Counted from the first letter of the stretch, positions 42,499-52,100 are shown. The stretch: DNA of 64,000 bases from an uncultured Pseudomonadota bacterium (GCA_903884235.1 CAISEB010000044.1:29218-93217), one strand, 5' to 3'. Program-made: numbers and translations. The notes: generated by a model not told the origin, from the letters alone.

Positions 42499-43433
42499 TA
42501 CTTGCTCGTGGCGCAGAGGTGCACGTCGCCGCTCTTCGTGTCGACCCGCACGCGGGCAGTCGCGGCGCCTTCGCGGAAGTTCAGGCGATGGGTCGGACCG
42601 TAGCCCTCGCGCTCACCCTTGCGGCCCGTGCACGTGTCGAGCTCGCCGGAGAAGGTCTGCAGGTCGTACTCGGCGGGCGGCAGCGCCCCCGCGAAATCGA
42701 CGCGCAGGTCGCCGCTGATCGATTCCGCCTCGAAGCGGCCGTCGGCGGCGAGCCCGAGCGCAAGGCCAAAATCGCCCGACACCGTCTTCAGGTGCAGTCG
42801 ACTGGTCGCGCCGACCTTGATGGTGCCGTCGCCACTGATGGTGTTGATGGTCACCTCGCCACCGCCCCCATTCACCTGCAGGTCGCCGCTGACGGTGCCG
42901 ATGTCGATCAGGCGGCTGTCGGCGCCCGCGCCGAGCTTGACGTCGCCACTGACGGTGTGGATCCGCACCTCGTGCTGCGCGCTCGCGTGCACGTCGCCGC
43001 TCACGGTGCGCACGTCCTGGTCTCCGGCGATGCCGCTGACCACGAGATCCGAGCTGACCAGCTGCGCCGTCAGGGAGCTGCGCGTCGGCACGTGCAGCAC
43101 GAGCTTGGCCTCGCCGGACGAGGTCACGTTCCAGCCGATCGTGATGCCGTGCGAGCCGTGCGTCACGACGCGCACGGTGGTGCGTGTCCCGGCGGTCGTG
43201 ATGTCGAGCTTCTCGACCCCGCGGCCGAGGGTCCCGGTGACGGCGAGCTCGGGCTTGTCCCACCCGATGACCTCGATGCGGCCGGCCACGTTGATTACCT
43301 CGATCTGGCCTTGCGGATCGACGGCGCGGTGCTCATCGACGGTGGTTGCCGGCGCCGCCGAGGCGGCCGGCGCCACCGCCAGTGCGGCGACGAGTGCGGC
43401 GATCCGGAAACGGCGATTGCGGTTGACGTTCAT
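42498..43433 (-). CDS. DUF4097-family exported beta-strand repeat protein
   Basis: A 311-residue exported protein with a signal peptide (residues 9-27, ending ASAAP). The mature part is built of repeating strand units ending in V-S-G-D or close variants (VRTVSGDVHAS, IHTVSGDVKLG, IGTVSGDLQVN, INTISGDGTIK, LKTVSGDFGLA), the hallmark of DUF4097/DUF4098 adhesin-like right-handed beta structures. It is the third gene of the sigma/anti-sigma operon; its ATG overlaps the anti-sigma stop by four bases (43430-43433). It may act as the envelope sensor or output of this ECF system; the function is unknown. Confidence 0.83.
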   Translation of the reverse strand: MNVNRNRRFRIAALVAALAVAPAASAAPATTVDEHRAVDPQGQIEVINVAGRIEVIGWDKPELAVTGTLGRGVEKLDITTAGTRTTVRVVTHGSHGITIGWNVTSSGEAKLVLHVPTRSSLTAQLVSSDLVVSGIAGDQDVRTVSGDVHASAQHEVRIHTVSGDVKLGAGADSRLIDIGTVSGDLQVNGGGGEVTINTISGDGTIKVGATSRLHLKTVSGDFGLALGLAADGRFEAESISGDLRVDFAGALPPAEYDLQTFSGELDTCTGRKGEREGYGPTHRLNFREGAATARVRVDTKSGDVHLCATSK

Positions 43434-43996
43434 GAGCGGGTCCTCTGGGCTGCGGGCTCGGTGTTGCGCCCGACGGTCGTGTACAAGTCGAATTCCTGGC
43501 GGGTCGCGCTCTCGTAGAGGCGCATCAGCACTCGGCTGGACGGATCGGTGCCGAGCGCATCGCGCAGGTCCTGCTCGGCACGCCGGATCGTCGCGAGATC
43601 GGCCGCGATGCGCGCTCGCGTCAGCGGCGAAAGCATCTTCAGACGTTCATCGTAGGTGCGGACGAGTTCGGCGCGCGTGGCGTTGAATTCGGCTTCGCGA
43701 ACCTCGACCGACCGGACGGCCAGCGAATCGGGCTCGCCGACCGGGGTACTGGGCGCAACCTCCGAGGTGCTGTAGTGCGGCGCGGCCAGGCGCGAGCCGA
43801 TGACGCCGCCGGCCACGGCGATCACGAGGCCGGCCGCGAGCGCGAGCGGCCAGCGTCGCCGGGCAGCCGGTGCGTGCGGCGCGGCGATCGCGGCCTCGAT
43901 CCCGGGCCACAGGTCGCGCGCCGGCGGCACCTCGCGCGGCAACCCGGCAAGCAGTGCATCGAGGTCCCGGCGTGGCGGGCGGGTCGGCAGGGTCAT
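43430..43996 (-). CDS. Putative anti-sigma factor, single-pass membrane protein
   Basis: A 188-residue protein with N-terminal DLDALLAGLPREVPPARDLWPGIEAAI, a pattern common in anti-sigma factors without zinc fingers. One transmembrane helix (PLALAAGLVIAVAGGVIG, about 50-67) and a helical periplasmic domain (EAEFNATRAELVRTYDERLK, LATIRRAEQDLRDAL) follow. It sits between the sigma factor and the DUF4097 protein with four-base overlaps on both sides. Anti-sigma function is inferred from position and layout. Confidence 0.75.
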   Translation of the reverse strand: MTLPTRPPRRDLDALLAGLPREVPPARDLWPGIEAAIAAPHAPAARRRWPLALAAGLVIAVAGGVIGSRLAAPHYSTSEVAPSTPVGEPDSLAVRSVEVREAEFNATRAELVRTYDERLKMLSPLTRARIAADLATIRRAEQDLRDALGTDPSSRVLMRLYESATRQEFDLYTTVGRNTEPAAQRTRS

Positions 43997-44577
43997 TCGG
44001 GGTCCTCCAATCCAAGTCGCTCGGCCAGCAGGCGACGCGCGCGATGCAGCTGTGCCTTGCTCGTCCCGACCGCGATGCCAAGCTCCGCGGCGGCCTCCTC
44101 GTGGCTGAACCCGTAGAGTCCAACCATCACCAGCACGTGCCGCGCGCCATCCGGCAGCGTGGCGATCGCCTGCTCGACGCCGAGGAGCTCCGTGTCGTCG
44201 GAGTGTCGCCGGTCGAGCAGCTCCACCGGCTCGTCGGTCGCGACCTCGAGCTTCGCGGCAAGCCCGCGCTGTCCGGCCATGACCGTGTTGACCGCGATCC
44301 GGTGCAGCCAGGTCGAGAAACGGCTGCGCGACTCGAAGCGCGGCAGCGCGCGCCAGGCCGCGACGAACGCCTCCTGGACGCAGTCCTCGGCGCGGTCGCG
44401 GCGACCACCGGTGAGCCGGAGGCAGAGTGCGTGGACCTGTGCGACATGTCGGCGATACAGGCGCTCGAACGCACGACGGTCGCCGCGTACTGCGGCCGCG
44501 ACCGTGAACTCGTCCTCGGCCGCGGTGTCCGGGGCGACGACGTCGTACTCGCTGATGGGAGACACCGCTGCGTCCAT
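43993..44577 (-). CDS. ECF RNA polymerase sigma factor (DUF4097 operon)
   Basis: A 194-residue ECF sigma factor. Region 2 is AFERLYRRHVAQVHALCLRL and DCVQEAFVAAWRALPRFESR, with STWLHRIAVNTV; region 4 is FSHEEAAAELGIAVGTSKAQ then LHRARRLL. It differs clearly from the Buf-locus sigma factor. It heads a three-gene operon with anti-sigma and DUF4097 genes, all coupled by ATGA overlaps. Upstream on the minus strand, AACCTT and GTCTGTA resemble ECF promoter elements, but the spacing is longer than usual. Confidence 0.92.
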   Translation of the reverse strand: MDAAVSPISEYDVVAPDTAAEDEFTVAAAVRGDRRAFERLYRRHVAQVHALCLRLTGGRRDRAEDCVQEAFVAAWRALPRFESRSRFSTWLHRIAVNTVMAGQRGLAAKLEVATDEPVELLDRRHSDDTELLGVEQAIATLPDGARHVLVMVGLYGFSHEEAAAELGIAVGTSKAQLHRARRLLAERLGLEDPE

Positions 44578-44660
44578 GCCTGCCTGTTTCCAGATCCTAC
44601 AGACCTTGGAGGCGGCGACGGCAGGGAAGGTTTGAATCGGCCCGGCATCCGGCCGAAATC

Positions 44661-44690
44661 CCCCGCCCGCCGGCCAGCGGTCGGGCGGGG
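44661..44690 (-). terminator. GC-rich hairpin after the LuxR-type regulator
   Basis: CCCCGCCCG (44661-44669) and CGGGCGGGG (44682-44690) form a perfect 9-bp stem with a 12-base loop just beyond the regulator stop codon (44698). The transcript continues GATTTCGG rather than a T-run, so termination efficiency is uncertain. Confidence 0.5.
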
Positions 44691-44697
44691 ACCAGGA

Positions 44698-45405
44698 TCA
44701 GGTCGGGCCGGCGTCCCGTCCGGAGAACCAGTTGACCGCGTACTGCACGAGCTGCGAGCCGGTTGCGAGGTTCAGCTTGCGCTTGATGCGCTGGCGATGC
44801 GATTCGACGGTCTTGATGGACAGGTTGAGGGCCTCCGCGGCCTCGCGCGTCGACAGGCCGCGGCCGATCATCTGCAGGATCTGCAGTTCGCGGTTCGACA
44901 GCTGGTCGATCGGGTTCGCCGACACGTACGAGCCACCGGAGGCGAACTTCTGGATCATGCTGCTGCCGACGGCTTCGCTGACGTAGATGCTGCCGCCCAG
45001 CACGCGCCGGAGTGCGATCAGGAACTGGTCGCTCGCGGCCTGCTTCATGATGTAGCCATTGGCGCCCGCCGCCAGCAGCCGTTCGGCGTAGATCGTCTCG
45101 TCATGCATCGACAGCACGAGGATCGCGAGGTTCGCGTAGTGCGCGCGCGCGTCCTTGACGATCTCGATCCCGTCGCCCTGCTTCAGCGAGATGTCGACGA
45201 TGACGGCATCGGGGGCCAGCTCGCGGATCGCGAGCTTCGCGTCGCGCGCGCTGTCGGCCTCGCCGCAGACGAGCAGGTCCGGCTCCTGGTCGATCAGCCG
45301 GCGCAGGCCCTGTCGGACAATCGGATGGTCATCGACGATCAGGACCCGGCGCCGGATGCGGGCGGCGGCATCACCGTAGACCTGGGGGCCCGCGGACGTA
45401 TTCAT
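44698..45405 (-). CDS. NarL/FixJ-type (LuxR-HTH) response regulator
   Basis: A 235-residue two-domain regulator. The receiver has the acid pair in VLIVDDHPIV, phospho-acceptor Asp71 (AVIVDISLKQGDG), Ser/Thr in LSMHDE and Lys in YIMKQAA. The LuxR-type helix-turn-helix is QLSNRELQILQMIGRGLSTR, then AAEALNLSIKTVESHRQRIK. The ATG at 45405 is preferred, with GGAGAAG at 45416-45410 as RBS. No histidine kinase is adjacent, so it is an orphan here. The inverted repeat at 45533-45550 upstream could be its own binding site. Confidence 0.93.
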   Translation of the reverse strand: MNTSAGPQVYGDAAARIRRRVLIVDDHPIVRQGLRRLIDQEPDLLVCGEADSARDAKLAIRELAPDAVIVDISLKQGDGIEIVKDARAHYANLAILVLSMHDETIYAERLLAAGANGYIMKQAASDQFLIALRRVLGGSIYVSEAVGSSMIQKFASGGSYVSANPIDQLSNRELQILQMIGRGLSTREAAEALNLSIKTVESHRQRIKRKLNLATGSQLVQYAVNWFSGRDAGPT

Positions 45406-45532
45406 TCGCTTCTCCTTCGTGCGACGCCGGCCATGCCGGTGTCGGTGCGGCGCCGGGTGCGCAAAACGCGCCCAGGGCTCCTCGACACAGGTATTGTTCC
45501 CCGCCACCCCCCAAAGATCCTACCGGGCAAAC

Positions 45533-45550
45533 CCCTAATCACGACTAGGG
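45533..45550. promoter_or_regulatory. CCCTA-N8-TAGGG inverted repeat upstream of the LuxR-type regulator
   Basis: CCCTA (45533-45537) and TAGGG (45546-45550) form a spaced palindrome 128 bp before the regulator start and 45 bp after the YceI stop. AT-containing symmetrical sites are rare in this GC-rich window. NarL-type regulators bind such repeats, so autoregulation is possible. Confidence 0.4.
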
Positions 45551-45594
45551 CGGGCAGTGAATCTCAGCCTGCGGCCTCCCGCAGCGCACAACGG

Positions 45595-46215
45595 TCAGTG
45601 CTTCGGCGGCAGCTTGCCGTTCACCTTGCCGGCCGGGGCGACCGGCGCGGGCGCCGCGAGCGTCAGGTGCACGATGACGTCGATCTTGCGGCCGATCGTG
45701 CTCTCGTCCGCCCATTCGCCGCCGCCGAGCCCAAAGTCGAGCCGGTCGAGCGTGACGCGCGCGTCGAGGGTCGCGCCCGTGCTCGCGGCCTTCCACGTGA
45801 ACGGGAACACGATGCGCTTCGTCCGCCCCTTGATCGACAGGTCCGCATCCGCCACCACGCCGCCCGGCGTCGTGCGCATGCCGACCGTGCGGAAGGTCGC
45901 GGCCGGAAAGTGCGCCACGTCGAACCAGTCCGCCGTCACGAGCGCCTGATCGCGCTCGGTGCTCTTGGTATCGAGCGACTTCAGCGGGATGGTCACGTCG
46001 AACCGGGAGCCGGGAAGATCGTCCGCGGCGTAGTCGATGCGCGCATCGAAGGTGCGGAACACGCCGGTGAACCGCTCGCCTTGTTGGGTGCCCACGAAAC
46101 TCAGCGAACTCTGCGCGGCCACCACCGGATAGGACGGCGCGGCGCCCGCGCGGGCGCCGAGCCCGCAGAGCAGCAGCGCGGCGAGGACCTGGGCGGGCTT
46201 CGGTGCGGTGTTCAT
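45595..46215 (-). CDS. YceI-family lipid-binding periplasmic protein (copy 2)
   Basis: A 206-residue YceI protein with a signal peptide (to about residue 25). The lipocalin-like barrel has SLSFVGTQQGERFTGVFRTF, KSLDTKSTERDQALVTADWF, ATFRTVGM and the DADLSIKGRTKRIVFPFTW segment. Family members bind polyisoprenoid quinone-like lipids. It is coupled by a four-base overlap to the upstream cytochrome b561 gene (46212-46215), the yceJ-yceI arrangement. It likely carries quinone or isoprenoid to or from the cytochrome. Confidence 0.88.
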   Translation of the reverse strand: MNTAPKPAQVLAALLLCGLGARAGAAPSYPVVAAQSSLSFVGTQQGERFTGVFRTFDARIDYAADDLPGSRFDVTIPLKSLDTKSTERDQALVTADWFDVAHFPAATFRTVGMRTTPGGVVADADLSIKGRTKRIVFPFTWKAASTGATLDARVTLDRLDFGLGGGEWADESTIGRKIDVIVHLTLAAPAPVAPAGKVNGKLPPKH

Positions 46216-46766
46216 CGACGGTCTCCCTTCGACGGCAGCATTTGCCGCAGCGTCGCGTCCTTGTCCACGAAATGATGCTTGAGCGCGGCGGCCGCGTGCA
46301 GCACGACGATCGCGATCAGCACGAGCGCCCCAACCTCGTGCGCCTCCTTCGCCAGCGCGGCCAGCGGCTTGTTCTCGCCGACGATGGCCGGCAGGTTCAC
46401 GAGCCGGAACCACTGCAGCGGGAAGTGGGACGCCGAGTTGTAGACCCAGCCGCTGAGCGGCATCGCGAACATCAGCACGTACAGCAGGGCATGGGCCGCG
46501 GATGCGGCCCTGGCCTGCCAGGCGGGCATCGGCGGCAGCGTGGGCCGCCGGTCGCCGAGCCGCCAGACGAGGCGCAGCACGGCGAGGCCGAGCAACGTCA
46601 GGCCGACGGACTTGTGCAGCGCGTAGATCTTCAGCTTGGCGAGCCCGAGGGGCAGGTCGGTCATGTAGTACCCGACCGGAATGATGCCGAGGAACAGCAG
46701 CAGCATCCCCCAGTGGAAGGCCCGCGCGACCGGACCCCATCCCTTCGCTGTCGATCTCAGCGCCAT
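46212..46766 (-). CDS. Cytochrome b561 (YceJ-like)
   Basis: A 184-residue four-helix membrane cytochrome b. Heme His residues lie in VARAFHWGMLLLFLGIIPVG, KIYALHKSVGLTLLGLAVLR, AAHALLYVLMFAMPLSGW and VLHAAAALKHHFVDKD. It stands between two yceI genes, five bases after the upstream one, and its stop overlaps the downstream one. The set suggests quinol oxidation linked to an isoprenoid-binding partner, as proposed for yceJ-yceI. Confidence 0.9.
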   Translation of the reverse strand: MALRSTAKGWGPVARAFHWGMLLLFLGIIPVGYYMTDLPLGLAKLKIYALHKSVGLTLLGLAVLRLVWRLGDRRPTLPPMPAWQARAASAAHALLYVLMFAMPLSGWVYNSASHFPLQWFRLVNLPAIVGENKPLAALAKEAHEVGALVLIAIVVLHAAAALKHHFVDKDATLRQMLPSKGDRR

Positions 46767-46771
46767 GGCCT

Positions 46772-47365
46772 TTATCCCTTCGGGGCGACGAATGCCTCGA
46801 TTTCGATCCTCACCTCGACCTCGTCCGCGACGGCCGGCACGTAGGCCGCGACGCCGAATTCGGACCGCTTGACCGCAGCCGTCGCCGTGAAGCCGGCGGC
46901 CTGCGTCTTGCGCATCGGATGCTCGCCGACCTTGTTGACCCGCAGGTCCAGTACGACCGGCTTCGTCACGCCGTGGATCGTGAGCTCACCATACAGCTTG
47001 CCATGGGTCGCGTCGGTCTTCTCGACTCGACCACTCTTGAACGTGATCTCCGGATACCGGGCGGCATCCAGGAAGTCCGGGCTCGAGATGTGGGTGTTCC
47101 ACTTCGCATCGCCGAGTTCGAGGCTCGACACCGGGATGGCGACGCCGACCGCCGACTTCGACCAGTCGTCCGAGTCGAACTGGAACGTGCCGTCACCGAC
47201 CTTGAATTCACCGACGGAGTTCGAGAATCCGAGGTGATTGACGAAGAACGTGACCCGCGAATGGACGGTATCGAACGTATACGTCACCGGGGCCGCGGAC
47301 GCCGCGGCGCCCGTCGCGAGCGAAGCGGCGAGCAGCAGGGCCTTGATCTTGGTGGACATCTTCAT
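46772..47365 (-). CDS. YceI-family periplasmic protein (copy 1)
   Basis: A 197-residue YceI protein. A signal peptide (residues 1-24, ASAAP) precedes TFDTVHSRVTFFVNHLGFSN, the best-conserved YceI start, then IPVSSLELGDAKWNTHISSP and LYGELTIHGVTKPVVLDL. AGGAG at 47376-47372 serves as RBS. It differs clearly from the second copy at 45595 and is the first gene of the YceI-b561-YceI operon. A LysR gene lies upstream on the same strand. Confidence 0.92.
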   Translation of the reverse strand: MKMSTKIKALLLAASLATGAAASAAPVTYTFDTVHSRVTFFVNHLGFSNSVGEFKVGDGTFQFDSDDWSKSAVGVAIPVSSLELGDAKWNTHISSPDFLDAARYPEITFKSGRVEKTDATHGKLYGELTIHGVTKPVVLDLRVNKVGEHPMRKTQAAGFTATAAVKRSEFGVAAYVPAVADEVEVRIEIEAFVAPKG

Positions 47366-47464
47366 GGGGGACTCCTGACAGGTAGGGGATTCAGCGCGAC
47401 GCGTCCTGCGTCGTCGTGAAGCCATTGTCGGGATCCCTCCGCGGCCGTGGGAGCCTCCACGGCG

Positions 47465-48427
47465 CTAACGCCGCGTTTCCGAAACGCGAACGTGCGCCGG
47501 CGCGGCCGCGCGGGCGGGCTCCCACGGCGGCCGCGGGCGCATGGCGGCGAGCAGCTGGTCGACGACCGCGCGCACGCGCGGCGAACCGTGGCGGTCGCGC
47601 GGGCAGATCGCGTTCAGCGCCGTCGGCACTGGCCGGCAGCCCGGCAGGACCCGCACGAGCGACCCGTCCCGCAGGGCATCCGCGACGATGAAGTCAGGCA
47701 CCAGCAGGAGGCCAAGCCCGGCGACCGCGGCGCCGCGCATCAGCTCGCCGTTGTTGGCGACGAAGCGGCTCTTGACCCGCACCGAGCGCGGCTCGGTGCC
47801 GCCGCGCGAGGGCTGGAAGGACCAGACCTGGCCGGAGGCGAGGTGCGCGTAGCCGATGCAGTCGTGGCGCGGCAGATCGTCCAGCGAGGCCGGCGCCCCG
47901 GCTTTCGCGACATAGGCCGGGCTCGCGCAGAGCACGCGCGGCATGTCGATCAGCTTCCTCGCGATCAGCGACGAGTCCGGCAGCGTGCCGACCCGGATGC
48001 CGAGGTCGTAGCCACTGCCCAGCAGGTCGACGACGCGGTCGTCGAGGTCGATCGCGACCTCGAGCGAGCGATGCTCGCACAGCAGCGGCCAGAGCATCTG
48101 GCCGAGGTACATCGTGCCGAAGGTCATCGGCGCCGCGATGCGCAGCAGCCCGTGCAGGCCATCCTGCTCCTCGCGCACGAGGGTCGCCGCCTCGTCGAGG
48201 GCAGCCATGATGGCGCGCGAGCGATCGTAGAACGTGCGTCCGCGGTCGGTCAGCGTGACGCTGCGCGGCGTGCGCTTCAGGAGCGTCGCCCCGAGGCTGC
48301 GCTCGAGCTCGGCGACGCGCTTGCTGACCACGGACTTCGCGACGCCGAGGCGTCGCGCGGCACCCGAGACGCTGCCGCTTTCGGCCACGGCGGCGAACGC
48401 CGAAATGTCGTCGAACCTGAGCGTCAT
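47465..48427 (-). CDS. LysR-family transcriptional regulator
   Basis: A 320-residue LysR regulator. The N-terminal winged HTH is DISAFAAVAESGSVSGAARR, then LGVAKSVVSKRVAELERSLG; the effector-binding domain begins near residue 90 (LLRIAAPMTFGTMYLGQML) and includes LGIRVGTLPDSSLIARKL. The C-terminal VDQLLAAMRPRPPW is followed by an Ala/Arg-rich tail. It precedes the YceI-cytochrome b561 operon in the same direction and may control it; the effector is unknown. Confidence 0.92.
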   Translation of the reverse strand: MTLRFDDISAFAAVAESGSVSGAARRLGVAKSVVSKRVAELERSLGATLLKRTPRSVTLTDRGRTFYDRSRAIMAALDEAATLVREEQDGLHGLLRIAAPMTFGTMYLGQMLWPLLCEHRSLEVAIDLDDRVVDLLGSGYDLGIRVGTLPDSSLIARKLIDMPRVLCASPAYVAKAGAPASLDDLPRHDCIGYAHLASGQVWSFQPSRGGTEPRSVRVKSRFVANNGELMRGAAVAGLGLLLVPDFIVADALRDGSLVRVLPGCRPVPTALNAICPRDRHGSPRVRAVVDQLLAAMRPRPPWEPARAAAPAHVRVSETRR

Positions 48428-48655
48428 CGGCGGCTCCTGCAGGGGTGCCCGGCGAGTATAGGGGGGCCCGCCAAGCCCGTCAGCGGGCGGCGCCGACGAC
48501 GGGGCGCGCGCGTCGTCACTGCACAGCGCCGTGCAACGGGACGCAGCGCGGCCGCCAACGCCGTGACCGGACGGGGATTCCGGATCGACCGACGAGCGCA
48601 GCCGGTCGAGGTCGCCGAGCGCGCGCAGGGTACCGCGGCGCGAACGGCGCAAGCG

Positions 48656-48967
48656 TCAGCGCCGGACAGCGCCACGCGTCGCGCGCATTGTCGGCCGCGT
48701 GCGCGCGACGCGGCGCCGCTCGGGACCGGCGACGTGAGCCAGCAGCCCGTCGAGTCCACCGAGGGCGCCGAGGGCGCGCAAGGCGCGCAGGAGCGTGCGC
48801 AGTTCCGTGAACCGGCCCGCCTCGAGCCGTTCGACCGAGCGTTTGGCGATTCCCGCCCGCACGCCGAGTTCCCCCTGGCTCAGGCCCGAGTGGATCCGCC
48901 GACGCGCGAGGCGCCGGCCGAGTGCCCGAAGGAGCGCGTCATCGGGGAGGTCCGTGAACGATTTCAT
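48656..48967 (-). CDS. Small XRE/HipB-type helix-turn-helix regulator, orphan
   Basis: A 103-residue protein. KSFTDLPDDALLRALGRRLA leads to the HTH IHSGLSQGELGVRAGIAKRS and VERLEAG, then an Arg- and Leu-rich region. Close relatives usually precede a HipA-type kinase toxin gene, but here no toxin follows; the next gene on this strand is LysR 229 bp on. The ATG at 48967 has a strong RBS (GGAGG at 48979-48975). It may be an antitoxin remnant or a stand-alone regulator. Confidence 0.75.
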   Translation of the reverse strand: MKSFTDLPDDALLRALGRRLARRRIHSGLSQGELGVRAGIAKRSVERLEAGRFTELRTLLRALRALGALGGLDGLLAHVAGPERRRVARTRPTMRATRGAVRR

Positions 48968-49142
48968 AACTCGCCTCCAACGGCGATTTGACGATATCAC
49001 GCGAGGGCCTTCCGGATAACCCCTGATGCACCGCGGCGAGCGCGACCCTAGCGTCATCGAAAAGGTACGGCGGGAGCGGGTTCAGCCGGGATGCCGGCAG
49101 TACGAGGGAACCCGGACGCCACCCGCCTCGAGGACCGTCCGC

Positions 49143-52100
49143 GTGCAGGAGCACCCCGTCCGATCGATCGACCGCTGGCTGAACGCCCGCAGCGATGCCG
49201 CCGTCACCGCGACGGCGGCCGCACTGCTCGTCGCGGCCGGCGTGGTCGCGTCCGCGTCATTCCAGCATTACTCCGCTGCGGTGGAACACCAGGCGCAGCG
49301 CGCGATGCGCGCGCGGGCCGAGTCGCGGCGCTCGGAAGTCGAAGGCGTGCTGCGCGACCGCCAGGCCGATGCGCGGATCCTGGCGGCCCGGCTCGAGTCG
49401 CTGCCAGCGCACCGCGGCGGCGGCGGGTTCCTGGAGGCCGATGCCGCACCGGCGATCGACCGGATGTTCCGGGAAACGGCCGCGTCCTATCACTACCGCG
49501 ACATCCGCCTGCTCGACGCGCAGTCGAACGTCCTGCGCGCGCTGGCCGGGGACAGGGAGGAGCCGGCGGAGTCGAGGGCGTTCCGCGACGCGCTCGCGAC
49601 CGGTCGGCAGGCGTTCGTGGACGTCCACCCGTCCGCCACCGGCAAGCGCGCCTTCGGATGGGTGCAACCGCTGTTCTCGCAGGGCGCCGCGACGCCAACC
49701 GGCCTCGTGTTCATCGATCTCAACGTCGACGAGTCGCTGACGCAGATCACCGCCACAGGCCTCGGTGAATCGGCAACGGAAGAGGCATTGCTGGTGCGCG
49801 CCGGCGAGCACGACCTCGACTACATCACCGCCCGCCGCTTCGTCGCGCGGCGCGCCGACGACACACTGCGGCGGTCGGCGCCCGCCCTCGCGGCGCAGGT
49901 GCTCGGCATCCCGGCCACCGCGTCGATCGCGGGCATCGACTACCGCCACGAGTACGTCGTCGGTGCCGCCACGCCCGTGCAAGGCACCGACTGGTACGTC
50001 ATCGTCAAGGCGGACGAGGCCGAGATCGATGCGCCGGTCGACGCGATCCGCCTCGCGATCCTGTCGATCATGGGCGTGCTCGCGACCTTCCTCGTGATCG
50101 GCGCACGGCTCATCTGGCGGGCACGCCAGGCAGACCTGATGCAGGCGCGGATCTCAGCCGACAAGCGCTATCGCGCGGCGATCGACGCGTCGATCGACGG
50201 CTACATCGTCACGGACGACGCCGGCGTGATCATCGAGGCCAACGACTCGCTGCTACGCATGCTCGGCTACGACCGCGAGGCGTTCGTGGGCCGACGCATG
50301 GCGGAAGTCCAGGCAAGGACATCCCCGGACGCCTGCGATGAACAAATCCCCGCCTTCAGGGCCGCAGGCGAGGTGCGCCTGCAGACGCGCTGGTACCGCG
50401 CCGATGGCGACGTCGCCGAGCTTGCGGTCAGCCTGATCTACGTCGACGCGCCCGGCGGCGGCACGTTTCACGGGTTCGTGCACGACGTGGGTCCCGAGCT
50501 CGCGGCGCGTCGCCGCATCGAGCGACTGAACGCGTTCTACGTGTTCCTGAGCCACGCCAACGCCGCGATCTTCAACCTGCGCGAACCGCAGGAGATCCTC
50601 GACGCGATCTGCCATGCGGCGGTACGCGACGGCGGCTTCATATTGGTGTGGGCCGGCTTCGCCGAGGCCGGCGCCGCGACCATGAAGCCCGCCAGCGCGT
50701 ACGGCGACGCCGCGGCCTACCTGCATACCCTGCAGATCACGATCGACCCAGTCCTGCCGACCAGTCGCGGCCCGACGCGGGACTGCCTGATACAGCGACG
50801 CATCGTCAGCGTCGGTGACTTCCAGAGCGATCCGAGCACCGCACCCTGGCACGAGAAGGGCCGCCGCTACGGGATCCATTCCTCGGCGGCGGTACCGATC
50901 CTCGTCGACGGCGAAGCGATTGCCGCGATCACGTTCTACGCGCGCGAGCGCGACTACTTCGATGCCGAGCTGCGCGACCTGCTGGAGGAAACGGCGCGCA
51001 ACGTCTCCCTGGCGCTGCAGGCCGCCCGCGCCGAGCGCGAGCGCGGTCGCGCCGAGGCGGCGCGCCATGAAAGCGACGAGCGGTTCCTGCGCGTATTCGA
51101 ATCCTCGCCATTGCCGATGCACATCTGGTCGATCCAGGACCAGACGCTGCGCGCCGTGAATCGCGCCCATGACAAGCTCTTCGGCTACACCGGCGCTGAA
51201 ATCTCGGACCAAGAGCGCTGGGCGGCGACCATCTACCCGGACCCGGTCTACTGCGCGACGATCCGCGCCCGCTTCGCCAAGGACATCGACACGGTGATGC
51301 GTGGCGGACCTGGCACGGTGGTCGAGTCGCCTGAGCTGAAGGTGCGCTGCAAGGACGGCAGGACAAGGGTCGCGCGGGCGTACATGTCGATCGCGGGCCC
51401 CGACCTGCTGATCCAGTGGCTCGACCTGACCGAAATCAAGCGCCAGCAGGCCGACCTGATCGAGGGCGAGCGGCGGTTCCGCGGCATGATCGAACAGACG
51501 CTGTCCGGCGTGTACGTGGCCTCCGCAGACCGAATCGTCTATGTGAATCCGCGCCTCGAGTCGATGCTCGGCTATACGCGCACGGAGCTGATCGGCCTCG
51601 ATCCGTTCGCGCTGGTCGATCCCGGCCATCGCGACGAGGCGATCCGCCTCTCGCGGCGCCTGCACTCGGGACCGGGCGGCGTCAGCGGCTCGCTCGAGGC
51701 GCGGCGCAAGGACGGCACGCAGATCGTGATCAGCCTGCATGCAACCCAGGGCACCTGGGACGGGGAGCCGGCGGACATCGTGATGGTGCAGGACGTCACG
51801 GAGTCGAAGCGTTCGGAGGAACGGATCGCGGCGTACATCGAGCGCCTCGAGAACACGATGCGCGGCACCCTCCAGGCCGTGGCGAACATGGTGGACCTGC
51901 GCGACCCGTACACCTCGGGCCACGAACGGCGCGTCGGCATCATCGCGGCGGCCATCGCCCAGGAACTCGGCTGGCAGCCGGATGCCTGCGAGCACCTGCA
52001 GCTCATCGGACTGGTGCACGACATCGGCAAGATCGCGATCCCGGCCGAGATCCTCTCCAAGCCAGCGAAGCTGACGCCGCTGGAGTATTCGCTCATCAAG

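Noticed and set aside
44578..44660. ECF promoter for the second sigma operon (AACCTT ... GTCTGTA)
   Set aside because: The elements are present but the spacing is about 20-22 bases, longer than typical ECF promoters, so it is only mentioned with the gene.
49026..49142. Longer N-terminus of the HD-GYP protein from ATG 49026
   Set aside because: The added 39 residues are Arg-rich without an RBS in front; the GTG at 49143 has one and directly precedes the first membrane helix.
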